From assembly GCA_964551995.1 (NCBI GenBank), contig CAZKFD010000028.1, forward strand, positions 1 through 64,000: a stretch of 64,000 nt of DNA. Direction: 5' to 3'. Positions 8,989 through 16,589 of this stretch are shown here, piece by piece (positions within the stretch are counted from its first letter, which is position 1; each line of letters starts with the position of its first letter). The notes below the pieces were generated by a model. That model saw nothing but the letters and a program-made list of their open reading frames with translations, was not told the origin of the DNA and searched no databases. The position numbers and the translations under genes are program-made. Origin of the DNA: DATKJS01 sp964551995. Lineage in GTDB: Bacteria > Acidobacteriota > Aminicenantia > Aminicenantales > Saccharicenantaceae.

Positions 8989-10419
8989 ATGATGAAAACG
9001 CTCATTACCAAGGAGATCCGGGCCAACCTCCTGTCCTTCCGGTTCCTGGCCAGCTTCGTCATCCTTTTCGTCGTCGTGGCCGTCACAGCCCTCGTCCTGG
9101 CGGGCGACTACACGCGGAAGCTCGACGAATACTCACAGCGCCAGGCCGAGCTCGAGCGCTACCTCCGGACCTACGCCCACTTCAACCGGATCGGCAACAT
9201 CATCACCCCGACACAGCCGCCCGTCCCCTTCGAGGCTCTCGGTCGCGGCCTGACGGCCGAGGTCAACATGGAGGCGTTCGACGACGACCCCCTGCCGGTC
9301 ATGTTTCCGCTCATCGACCTCGTCTTCATCGTCACAATCCTCGTTAGCCTCATCGCCCTCATCCTGTCCTACGACGCCGTCTGCAGCGAGAGGGAGGACG
9401 GGACGCTGAAGCAGATGCTCTCGAACGGCCTGGCGCGGTCAAAGATCGTCCTGGCCAAGCTCGCCGGCGGCGTCCTGACGCTGGCGGCACCGTTCCTCGT
9501 TTCGCTGGCGACGGGCATGCTCATCATCCTTCTCCACCCCCGGGTCAGCTGGACGGGCGCAGACTGGGGGGCGCTCGGGCTCATCGTCGTCGGGGCGCTC
9601 GTCTACATCGCCGTCTTCGAGCTCATCGGCATCCTCCTCTCGTCGGCGCACAAGGCGAGCGCCTCGTCGATCATGACCTCGCTCTTCGTCTGGGTCCTCC
9701 TTGTCCTCGTCGTGCCCAACCTCAGCCCGTACCTCGCCTCGTTCCTGAGGCCGGCGCCGTCGCGGATCAAGGTGGCCCGTGAGATATCGCGCCTGACGGA
9801 TATCGACCGCGACGACCTCGGCCACAAGCTCGCGGCCCAGTACCAGGCTGAGGTCCTCAAGCAGTATCCGGTCCTCGCCGAGCGCCTGTCCGAGGACGAG
9901 GTCAAGCGGCGCGTCGCCGCCGACCCCGATTACAGGAAGGCCTACGAGGCGATGCGGGCGGCCGACCAGCTGGGGTGGGACGAGGCGAACCGGATCCAGA
10001 GCGACAAGGCCCACGTCCTCGAGGACGACATGACAAGAAAAGAAATGGCCCAGACGGGTCTGGCCCGCTCGATCTCAATGGCTTCACCTCTTGCCGACTT
10101 CAGTTATCTGGCCACGGACCTGTCATCGACTGGCACGAGGAACATGGTCCATTTCGGACGGCTGGCCAAAGCTTGGACCGATGCGTTCGACCATGAGTAC
10201 GAGCCGAAAAAGATGGCCGTGTTGAAGGCCAAGGACCCGACTGCTGACCTGTGGAACACGCCCATCGACATGACGGACGCGCCCCGCTTGCGCTACGTCG
10301 AAGAGCATCTCGGAGGGCGAGTCCGTGCGGCTTTGCCGGCATTCGCGGTCCTTCTCGGATTTTGCGTCGTGCTTTTTGCCGCAGCCTACATCGCCTTCAT
10401 TGGCTACGACGCAAGGTAA
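8989..10419 (+). CDS. ABC-2 type permease, paralog 7 of 7
   Basis: About 476 residues, beginning 4 nt after paralog 6. MMKTLITKEIRANLLS is followed by the first helix, a GDYTRKLDEYSQR loop, a weak TQPPVPFEALGRG motif, helices around SEREDGTLKQML, a long charged segment at about 260-350, SMASPLADF with SSTG, a last helix and the tail IGYDAR. This is the most diverged tail of the set (YDAR instead of YDVR). It is the last permease before the small secreted protein at 10448. Confidence 0.85.
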   Translation: MMKTLITKEIRANLLSFRFLASFVILFVVVAVTALVLAGDYTRKLDEYSQRQAELERYLRTYAHFNRIGNIITPTQPPVPFEALGRGLTAEVNMEAFDDDPLPVMFPLIDLVFIVTILVSLIALILSYDAVCSEREDGTLKQMLSNGLARSKIVLAKLAGGVLTLAAPFLVSLATGMLIILLHPRVSWTGADWGALGLIVVGALVYIAVFELIGILLSSAHKASASSIMTSLFVWVLLVLVVPNLSPYLASFLRPAPSRIKVAREISRLTDIDRDDLGHKLAAQYQAEVLKQYPVLAERLSEDEVKRRVAADPDYRKAYEAMRAADQLGWDEANRIQSDKAHVLEDDMTRKEMAQTGLARSISMASPLADFSYLATDLSSTGTRNMVHFGRLAKAWTDAFDHEYEPKKMAVLKAKDPTADLWNTPIDMTDAPRLRYVEEHLGGRVRAALPAFAVLLGFCVVLFAAAYIAFIGYDAR

Positions 10420-10447
10420 CAAGGGATTGGCGAGTGAGGAGTCGACA

Positions 10448-10864
10448 ATGAAAACGAAGTTCGCGTCCCGCCGGCGGGCTATCATCCTGGCTGCCGCCGT
10501 TATCATGGCGGCTGCCCTTTCCCAGGCTTACGGGCAAGACGGGAAGCCGTTCCTGGGGTCCTGGAGGGGCAAACTCGATGCCGGCGGCCAGGAAATCGAG
10601 ATCCGTTTGGTTTTCTCTCTCGATGAGACCAAGAAAATCAAGGGGACATTCGATTCTATCACGAGAGGTACGACGGGAATAAAACTCGGCAAAATCGACA
10701 TTGACGGCCGGAATATTTCATTCGCCATCGAGGATCCGAGGGTTCCCTTAAACTTTGTCTTCCGAGGAAAGCTGGACGCCAGCGGCCGAAAGATCATCGG
10801 GGACTACACCGCGTCCGGCCTGGCGGGGACTTTCTCGGTCGAGAGGGAAGCTCCTCAAAAATAG
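10448..10864 (+). CDS. Small secreted protein closing the permease cluster
   Basis: A 138-residue product with a clear signal peptide (basic MKTKFASRRR, hydrophobic AIILAAAVIMAAAL, likely cut after AYG). The mature part has a GSWRGKLDAGGQEIEIRLVF strand pattern and a second, similar FRGKLDASGRKIIGDY unit, so it looks like a small beta-rich domain of internally related strands. It resembles the GxWxGxL leader domain found in front of some alpha/beta hydrolases, but no hydrolase follows. It begins 28 nt after permease 7 and is probably co-transcribed. A periplasmic role linked to the transporter is possible but not shown. Confidence 0.65.
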   Translation: MKTKFASRRRAIILAAAVIMAAALSQAYGQDGKPFLGSWRGKLDAGGQEIEIRLVFSLDETKKIKGTFDSITRGTTGIKLGKIDIDGRNISFAIEDPRVPLNFVFRGKLDASGRKIIGDYTASGLAGTFSVEREAPQK

Positions 10865-10909
10865 CGCCGGTTTCAGGCGCGCAAAAGGCGGAGACGGGCA
10901 ACAAAATAT

Positions 10910-11005
10910 GGGGACACAATACTCATTTCCGAATTAATTTTCTAACCTAGACAGGCGTGTCCCCTCGACAATCTCGGGAATTTCGGAAATGAGTATTGTG
11001 TCCCC
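10910..11005. repeat. GGGGACAC-ended inverted repeat, copy C
   Basis: A 96-bp element whose arms pair almost perfectly over about 24 bp: GGGGACACAATACTCATTTC at the left and GAAATGAGTATTGTGTCCCC at the right (10986-11005). It lies between the plus-strand permease cluster and the minus-strand cytochrome cluster. A partial repeat of the right end, ATTGTGTCCCCC, follows at about 11008-11017. It could act as a bidirectional transcription block, but no T-run is present. Confidence 0.85.
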
Positions 11006-11048
11006 CATTGTGTCCCCCATTTAGGGGCGTCCCCGATTTAGGGTCGAT

Positions 11049-11879
11049 TCAGAGCACGCCCGCTCCGGGCGACCTCTGACGCTCCGCCTCTGCCTTCCCT
11101 TGCTCCTCCCGCGCGGCCTTCCGCCGCTCCTCCAGGATCCGCTCGTACTCGAGCGGGTGAAGCGTCCGGAGCTCTAGGCCGGTGATCCGCCCGTTGAGCC
11201 AGATCCTGCTCATTGGGAAGGACTCGGGATTGAGGTGGACGTTGTACATGTGCCAGATGATCACGGCGAGAAAGGCCAGGATCGCCTCGTAGCTGTGGAC
11301 GACGATAAAAATGTTGTGCACCCAGAGCGGGAAGAGCTTCAGGGAAAGCCCGACATCCCACAGGAAAAAGCCGCTGACGATCATGATTAGCGACCCCCAG
11401 GCCACCGCCCAGTATTCGAATTTCTCGACGAAATTGTACCGGTCGTATCGGGGCGCCTGCTCGAACAGCCAGTACGGGTGCGCGGCGAAGAACTTCCGCC
11501 CGATCCCCAGCCGATGCGCCAGACGCGTGACGCCCAGATTGTGGAAAAGCTGCTCGAAGGCGTCCCGGAAGTCCTTGGCGCGGGGGACCATGGCCCTGAA
11601 ATTCGCTCTCCCCCGGGCCGTGAAAACGGTATAAAAGGCGTGCCAAACGAGGTTGAGAATGAGCACGACCGCCGCCGCCCGATGCAGGATCCCCCGGATG
11701 TCGAACGCCCGGCCGCTCGGAATGAGCCACTGGAAGAACCTGAATTCATAGAAGAAGAGGGGAAGTCCCGTAGCGATGAGAGTGACGAACGCCAGGATGA
11801 GAAGCCAGTGCTGGATCCGCTCGGCCAGGTTCATCCGGCAGAAGACTTCGTCGTCGAGAATGAGCTTTCTTTCATTCAT
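11049..11879 (-). CDS. Membrane di-heme cytochrome b (FdnI/PhsC-like quinol subunit)
   Basis: A 276-residue membrane protein with about five helices. Candidate heme ligands are the His in RIQHW near the first helix, two in GILHRAA and NLVWHAF, and two or three in HNIFIVVHSYEA and IIWHMYNVH. This matches cytochrome b561/formate dehydrogenase gamma-type subunits, which exchange electrons between quinone and a periplasmic partner. The start MNERKLIL at 11879 overlaps the upstream multiheme gene by 8 nt; an upstream in-frame ATG at 11921 lies inside that gene and is rejected. It is the last gene of a three-gene minus-strand unit. The C-terminal 35 residues are charged and Glu/Arg-rich. Confidence 0.8.
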   Translation of the reverse strand: MNERKLILDDEVFCRMNLAERIQHWLLILAFVTLIATGLPLFFYEFRFFQWLIPSGRAFDIRGILHRAAAVVLILNLVWHAFYTVFTARGRANFRAMVPRAKDFRDAFEQLFHNLGVTRLAHRLGIGRKFFAAHPYWLFEQAPRYDRYNFVEKFEYWAVAWGSLIMIVSGFFLWDVGLSLKLFPLWVHNIFIVVHSYEAILAFLAVIIWHMYNVHLNPESFPMSRIWLNGRITGLELRTLHPLEYERILEERRKAAREEQGKAEAERQRSPGAGVL

Positions 11880-12534
11880 TTCGTTTCTTCCGCAGGGCCC
11901 GGTGCAGGAGGTCGGCGCCAATGAACAGCAGGAAGGCCCCGACGATGACCGAGATGACGGCGATATATATCTTTTTCACGATGTTTGGAATCCGGTTATA
12001 GGCCTCGTACGCTGCCAGGTCTTCGTGGATGTTCCCTCTTGCGAAAATGCCTGTCGTGCCGCTGTGGCACCGCCCGCAGGTCTTGATCAGGTTGGCCTTA
12101 TAGACGGAGGATTCGGGATCCTTTGGTCCCCGGATGCCGTGACTGCCGTGGCAGTCCTTGCAGCCGACACACGCAGCGCTCCCCGTCCTTGAGATCCCGG
12201 CGTGAGCATCGTCGGGATAATACATCACTCCGTCCCCTGGCCGCCGCCGCGCGTTCTCGTGATGGCAGGTCCTCGTGCAGTCTGGAGGCGGGATCGTCTC
12301 CGGATGAGGGACATCCCCGACAGGAGCACCCGACGCGCCGGTGTGGCAGTCGATGCAGGCCAGTCCGGAGTGGACGGAGCCGGAGAGGCTCACATCGCCA
12401 TGGCACGCGAGGCACTTCTCGTTCAGGGCCACATTCGCCGTCTGTGGAGCCAGGCCCCGGCCCGCAAAGAGAAGGATAGGGGCGATGAGAACGCTTCCGA
12501 TGAGAACGGCGCGGTCAAAAGGACTTTTCGCCAT
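11872..12534 (-). CDS. Membrane-anchored multiheme c-type cytochrome
   Basis: A 220-residue exported protein. An N-terminal hydrophobic segment (about 9-25) is followed by heme motifs CLACH (41-45), CIDCH (60-64), CKDCH (125-129) and CGRCH (153-157). A further CTRTCH at 86-91 has three residues between the cysteines (CX3CH). A second membrane helix at about 187-208 and a basic tail anchor the C-terminus. This is an NrfH/NapC-like topology, but with two anchors. It overlaps the cytochrome b gene and follows the tetraheme gene by 28 nt. Likely role: carry electrons between the quinone-reactive cytochrome b and the tetraheme protein in the periplasm. Whether the CX3CH site binds heme is uncertain. 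Confidence 0.8.
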   Translation of the reverse strand: MAKSPFDRAVLIGSVLIAPILLFAGRGLAPQTANVALNEKCLACHGDVSLSGSVHSGLACIDCHTGASGAPVGDVPHPETIPPPDCTRTCHHENARRRPGDGVMYYPDDAHAGISRTGSAACVGCKDCHGSHGIRGPKDPESSVYKANLIKTCGRCHSGTTGIFARGNIHEDLAAYEAYNRIPNIVKKIYIAVISVIVGAFLLFIGADLLHRALRKKRNE

Positions 12535-12562
12535 GAGACAAGGCGGCAGATCGCGGACGATA

Positions 12563-13084
12563 TCAGCCCTTCGGAATCGGGTGCTTGATCTTCTCCCAGG
12601 CGGCGGGGAAGTCGAATGTCATGCCGTGCGCGTTCTGATGGCAGTTCAGGCAGAAAGCCTTGATCTTGTCGGGCCCGCCGTAGAGAAAGAGGCCGTTCCT
12701 GACGGCTTCGCTCTTGTCCTTCATGACAGCAAGTTTCCTGTATTCGCTCCCCGGTCCATGGCAGACCTCGCACGAAACTCCGTTCGCCTTGAGGTCGGGG
12801 GCCTTGTCATAGAGCGGGGAATGGCAGTTCAGGCAATAAGGGGTCTCGGGGGGCGGGGTGGAGACCCCGGAGGCCTTGGCTTTTTCGGCGGCAGCCGGCA
12901 GGCTCAGCGCGGCGAACGACTGGCTGTGCTCGCTCTGCTCCCAGATCGGATACTGCCGTCCCCGCTTCTCCGTCCGGTGGCAGATCTCGCATTTTTGCGG
13001 GCCGACATAGGTGAAGTTCTGCGCGGCAACCGAGGCGACGATCAAGGCTCCGACGGCGACGGCCAGGATCGTGGCATTTTTCAT
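12563..13084 (-). CDS. Periplasmic tetraheme cytochrome, c554-like
   Basis: A 173-residue secreted protein: signal peptide ending near SVAAQ, then four CXXCH motifs (CEICH, CLNCH, CEVCH, CLNCH). The SCEVCHGPGSEY block and the NCHQNAHG ending are typical of cytochrome c554/c-prime-type multiheme proteins. AAGGAGG lies 6-7 nt before the ATG at 13084. It is the first gene of the minus-strand cytochrome unit and has its own near-consensus promoter. It probably accepts or donates electrons with the downstream membrane multiheme/cytochrome b pair; the terminal acceptor is not visible here. Confidence 0.8.
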   Translation of the reverse strand: MKNATILAVAVGALIVASVAAQNFTYVGPQKCEICHRTEKRGRQYPIWEQSEHSQSFAALSLPAAAEKAKASGVSTPPPETPYCLNCHSPLYDKAPDLKANGVSCEVCHGPGSEYRKLAVMKDKSEAVRNGLFLYGGPDKIKAFCLNCHQNAHGMTFDFPAAWEKIKHPIPKG

Positions 13085-13114
13085 CAGGCCTCCTTTTCCG
13101 GGGATCGCGTTACC

Positions 13115-13143
13115 ATATTAAAGCCGGCGATGGGCCTTGTCAA
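13115..13143 (-). promoter_or_regulatory. Sigma70-like promoter of the cytochrome unit
   Basis: On the minus strand, TTGACA (13143-13138), a 17-bp spacer and TAATAT (13120-13115). This is a perfect -35 and a 5/6 -10 at ideal spacing, with the start of transcription expected near 13108 and a leader of about 24 nt containing AAGGAGG. Confidence 0.75.
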
Positions 13144-13307
13144 TTCACCGCCCGCTGGGCTCCGCGCCCGCCTTCCCGCGGTCGACTCAGGGCCGGGGCA
13201 GTTCGTCTTCCAGCGGATCTTCAGGGAAAAAACGACGGCGAAAAGGCTGAGGGAAGACGTTCGCCGCAGCGTCCTTCCTCTCGAAATGACCTTCAGTCCG
13301 TCTCTTA

Positions 13308-13336
13308 TTGTTCATCTCAGAATCCTATGCTATAAA
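13308..13336 (+). promoter_or_regulatory. Sigma70-like promoter of the SDH-Rieske-KOR operon
   Basis: TTGTTC (13308-13313), a 17-bp spacer and TATAAA (13331-13336), with a TGC extended -10 just before the hexamer. The expected leader is about 56 nt to the ATG at 13399. The 314-bp intergenic stretch 13085-13398 holds this and the divergent cytochrome promoter; nothing else is evident in it. Confidence 0.7.
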
Positions 13337-13398
13337 AGAAGCCAGGTGGCTCGCGTGCTCCGCCGCGCCAATCCGTCGCAAGAAAAGGGAAGGGCAAC

Positions 13399-13707
13399 AT
13401 GTTTGTCTGGGTCTTCCATCGCGTCACCGGCCTTTTGCTGGTTCTTCTTCTGGCCGTCAAGTTCCTGACGTCCTTTTTCCTGATGACCAAGGGGCAGAAG
13501 CCCGACTGGGCCCTTCTCCTCCATACGAATCCCTATACGGACTCGGCCCTCATTCTCGCCGGCGTCTACCACGCCTTCTACGGCCTGAGGACGATCATCA
13601 TCGACCTCGGGGTGCGCAAGGAAAAGCTCCTGTTCTGGGTCTTCACGTCGCTCGGGACCCTCGTCGCCGCCGCACTCCTCGTCATCTATTACACGAGGAA
13701 CTACTGA
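13399..13707 (+). CDS. sdhC: Succinate dehydrogenase/fumarate reductase membrane anchor
   Basis: A 102-residue protein with three membrane helices. HRVTG at residues 7-11 and YHAFYGLR...D in helix 2 correspond to quinone-site and heme-ligand motifs of SdhC and SdhD. It is followed with no gap by the flavoprotein. Only one small anchor is present, where most complexes have either two anchors (about 110-130 residues each) or one five-helix cytochrome b. A homodimer, or a very short type with one heme, is possible. It would anchor SdhA and SdhB to the inner membrane and reduce or oxidise quinone. Confidence 0.75.
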   Translation: MFVWVFHRVTGLLLVLLLAVKFLTSFFLMTKGQKPDWALLLHTNPYTDSALILAGVYHAFYGLRTIIIDLGVRKEKLLFWVFTSLGTLVAAALLVIYYTRNY

Positions 13708-15405
13708 ATGACGGACCTGGACCTTCTCATCGTCGGCGGAGGGCTGGCGGGTCTTGCCGCCGTCCTGGGGGCCGACCCCAAGCTCAAGACGGCCGTCGTA
13801 TCCAAGGTTCATCCCCTGCGCTCCCATTCTGTCGCGGCCCAGGGCGGCATCAACGCGGCGCTCGGCAACAACCCCGACGGGCGCGAGGACTCCTGGCAGC
13901 GCCACGCATTCGACACGGTCAAGGGCAGCGACTACCTGGCCGACCAGGACGCGGCCGAGATCCTCTGCCAGAAGGCGGTCCCTGCCATGTACGAGCTCGA
14001 CCACTGGGGGGTGCCGTTCAGCCGCTTCCCGGACGGGACGATCGCCCAGCGCCCCTTCGGCGGAGCCGACTTCCCGAGGACGTGCTACGCCGCCGACCGG
14101 ACGGGCCAGATGCTCCTCCACACGCTCTACGAACAGGCCGTCCGCAAGAACGTGACCTTCTTCGATGAATGGCTGGTGGCGGGCCTCGTCGTCCGGGACG
14201 GGAAGTGCCTGGGGCTTGTCGCCATCGATCTGGCCAGCGGCCGGATCGTCCCCCTCAGGGCCAAGGCCGTGATCTTCGCCACGGGGGGCTACGGGCGCGT
14301 CTTTCAGAAGTCGACTAACGCCTACATCAACCTCGGCAGCGGCATCGGCATGGCTTACCGGGCGGGCGTACCGCTCAAGGATATGGAGTTCGTTCAGTTC
14401 CACCCGACGTCCCTCTACGGGAAAAACATCCTCATCACCGAAGGGGCGAGGGGCGAGGGTGGCTATCTCCTCAACAACGAGGGCCGCCGGTTCATGGCGG
14501 ATTACGCGCCGAAGACCATGGAGCTCGCTCCCCGGGACATCGTCGCCCGCGCTATCGAGCAGGAGGTGCAGAAGGGGAAGGGCGTCGAGAACGAGTACGT
14601 CTGGCTCGACCTCCGGCACCTGGGCCGGGAGAAGATCCTCAAGCGGCTCCCCGGCATCCGGGACATCTGCAGCAATTTTGCCGGGCTCGATCCCGTCGAC
14701 TCCCTCATCCCGATCCAGCCGGCCCAGCATTACTCGATGGGCGGCATCGACGTCGACGAGACCTGCGCCTCGCCGGTCCCCGGCTTTTTCGCCGCCGGCG
14801 AATGCTCCTGCATCAGCGTCCACGGCGCCAACCGCCTGGGCGGGAATTCCCTGCTTGAGGCGATCGTCTTCGGCAAGATCGCCGGCGAGTCGGCCTCCCG
14901 GTTCGTTGCCGGCGGAAGCCCCTGCGTCTCGCCCGAGCGGGAGATCGCGGACGAGTCGCGGAGGATCGTCGACCGGATCACGGCCGTCCGCCGCCGGGAC
15001 AAGGGCGAGAACATCTTCAGGATCCTCAACCGGCTCAAGGCGGTCATGAGCGGCAAGGCCGGCATCTTCCGCCAGGAAAAGGCCCTGAGGGAGGGGCTCG
15101 ACGAGATTGCCGCCCTGAGAGCGGCCTACGACGAGGCTTTCATCTTCGGAACGTGCACGCGGTATTGCGAGGAGATGGCCATTCACCTGCAGTTCGGCTA
15201 CATGCTGGACATCGCCGAGGCCATCCTCATCGGCGCGCTCCGCCGCGAGGAAACCCGCGGCTCCCATTACCGGACGGATTTCCCCGTCCGCGACGACGAG
15301 AACTGGCTGAAGCACACCATCATGACCCTGACGGACCGAGGCCCGGTGATCAATTACAGGCCGGTCAACGTCGAGAAATACAAGCCCGAGGAACGGAAAT
15401 ACTGA
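13708..15405 (+). CDS. sdhA: Succinate dehydrogenase/fumarate reductase flavoprotein subunit
   Basis: A 565-residue FAD subunit. VGGGLAG near residue 8 is the dinucleotide-binding loop, and RSHSVAAQGGINAA contains the His that covalently carries FAD. QFHPTSLYG, the catalytic-loop TEGARGEGG, and the C-terminal GECSCISVHGANRLGGNS are all present. The length is normal for the family. It starts directly after the anchor gene's stop and precedes the iron-sulfur subunit. It oxidises succinate to fumarate, or the reverse; the direction cannot be read from sequence alone. Confidence 0.95.
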   Translation: MTDLDLLIVGGGLAGLAAVLGADPKLKTAVVSKVHPLRSHSVAAQGGINAALGNNPDGREDSWQRHAFDTVKGSDYLADQDAAEILCQKAVPAMYELDHWGVPFSRFPDGTIAQRPFGGADFPRTCYAADRTGQMLLHTLYEQAVRKNVTFFDEWLVAGLVVRDGKCLGLVAIDLASGRIVPLRAKAVIFATGGYGRVFQKSTNAYINLGSGIGMAYRAGVPLKDMEFVQFHPTSLYGKNILITEGARGEGGYLLNNEGRRFMADYAPKTMELAPRDIVARAIEQEVQKGKGVENEYVWLDLRHLGREKILKRLPGIRDICSNFAGLDPVDSLIPIQPAQHYSMGGIDVDETCASPVPGFFAAGECSCISVHGANRLGGNSLLEAIVFGKIAGESASRFVAGGSPCVSPEREIADESRRIVDRITAVRRRDKGENIFRILNRLKAVMSGKAGIFRQEKALREGLDEIAALRAAYDEAFIFGTCTRYCEEMAIHLQFGYMLDIAEAILIGALRREETRGSHYRTDFPVRDDENWLKHTIMTLTDRGPVINYRPVNVEKYKPEERKY

Positions 15406-15413
15406 GAGGACGC

Positions 15414-16145
15414 ATGGCGGCAGAGCTTCTCTTCGAGATTCTCCGATATGATCCCATGGAGGACAAGCCGCCGCATTTCGAGACTTTCGCCTACGCGCCC
15501 AGGCCTAAGGACACGGTCCTCGAGGCCCTGCTCGAGATCCGCGACGGGCAGGACCCGTCGCTCTCGTTCCGCTACAGCTGCCGCGAATCGGTCTGCGGGT
15601 CGTGCGGCATGGTCACCAACGGAGGGCTGGGCCTCGCCTGCCGGACGCTGGTCGAGACGCTCGGTGCCGGACCGGTCGTCATCGAGCCGCTGCCGAACCT
15701 GGAGATCCAGAAGGATCTCATCGTGGATATGGAGCCTTTCTGGAAGGCCTACCGGATGATCGAGCCCTATCTCCAGCCGGACGGAGAGATGCCTGAGAAA
15801 GGCTACAGGGTCGCGGAGCGGGACCTCGACGACGTCTTCAGGACGACGACGTGCATTCTGTGTGCTTGCTGCCACGCGGCCTGCCCCGTCGTCACGCGGG
15901 ACGAGCGCTACCTGGGGCCGGCGGCCCTGGCCAAGCTCTACCGGTTCATCCGCGATCCCCGGGACAAGCGCTCCTACGGCGTCCTGAAGAGGGTCGACAC
16001 GCCAGCCGGGGTCTGGGGCTGCGACACCGTCTTCCGGTGCAACGAGGCCTGCCCCAAAGAGGTCCAGCCGGGCCACATGATCGAAGGCTTGCGACGGGCC
16101 CTGACCGTCAGGAAGACGAAGCGGCTTTTCGGACGGAAGCCATGA
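15414..16145 (+). CDS. sdhB: Succinate dehydrogenase/fumarate reductase iron-sulfur subunit
   Basis: A 243-residue protein. The N-terminal plant-type ferredoxin domain has CRESVCGSCGM plus a later Cys (LACRT) for the 2Fe-2S cluster. The C-terminal domain has CILCACCHAACP and CNEACPKEV for the 4Fe-4S and 3Fe-4S clusters. ATG 15414 follows GAGAGGA at 15404-15410; a much longer open frame upstream overlaps sdhA and is rejected. Its stop overlaps the Rieske start (ATGA), implying coupled translation. It passes electrons from FAD to the membrane anchor. Confidence 0.95.
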   Translation: MAAELLFEILRYDPMEDKPPHFETFAYAPRPKDTVLEALLEIRDGQDPSLSFRYSCRESVCGSCGMVTNGGLGLACRTLVETLGAGPVVIEPLPNLEIQKDLIVDMEPFWKAYRMIEPYLQPDGEMPEKGYRVAERDLDDVFRTTTCILCACCHAACPVVTRDERYLGPAALAKLYRFIRDPRDKRSYGVLKRVDTPAGVWGCDTVFRCNEACPKEVQPGHMIEGLRRALTVRKTKRLFGRKP

Positions 16146-16585
16146 AGCTCAAGTATTCGCTGTTCACGCGCCGGGCCTTTCTCAATGGGCTCCTCGGCGG
16201 CGGGGCGGCCGCCCTCGCGGCGATGTTCATCGGCCCGGCCGTCAAGTTCATCTTCCCGCCCTACCGCGAGCCGGACGAGGTCAAGCTCCCGGCGGCGGAT
16301 GCGGCGTCCCTGCGCCCCGGAGAGGCCCGGAGCTTCGCCTGGGGAAACAAGCCGGCCCTCCTCAAGAGGGCGGAGAGCGGTTCACTTCAGGCGTTTGTCA
16401 CGGTGTGCACGCACCTCGACTGCAACGTCACTTACAAGCCCGAGTTGCGGAAGTTCTACTGCGCCTGCCATCAGGGCTGGTACGACGAGAACGGCATCAA
16501 CATCGCCGGGCCGCCGCCCCGGCCGCTCCGGCGTCTCGGCGTCTCGGTCGAGGGCGACGTCCTGATCATCCGGAGGCAGGCCTGA
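16142..16585 (+). CDS. Rieske iron-sulfur protein, Tat-type signal
   Basis: A 147-residue protein. TRRAFLNGLLGG near residue 9 fits a twin-arginine signal/anchor, followed by one hydrophobic helix. The cluster motifs are CTHLDC at about 88 and CACHQGWYD at about 108. The second loop has Q where Rieske proteins usually have G (CHGG/CHGS), which may shift the cluster potential. It overlaps sdhB and precedes cytochrome b by 4 nt, so it is the Rieske partner of that cytochrome b. A Tat machinery component, tatA, is present at 25472. Confidence 0.9.
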   Translation: MKLKYSLFTRRAFLNGLLGGGAAALAAMFIGPAVKFIFPPYREPDEVKLPAADAASLRPGEARSFAWGNKPALLKRAESGSLQAFVTVCTHLDCNVTYKPELRKFYCACHQGWYDENGINIAGPPPRPLRRLGVSVEGDVLIIRRQA

Positions 16586-16589
16586 AGAC

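Noticed and set aside
12341..13468. A 375-codon open frame across the cytochrome genes and the divergent promoter region.
   Set aside because: It runs antisense through two CXXCH-bearing genes and through both promoters.
13330..15315. A 661-codon open frame on the minus strand.
   Set aside because: Antisense to sdhC/sdhA, which have full catalytic motifs; its composition is typical of shadow frames.
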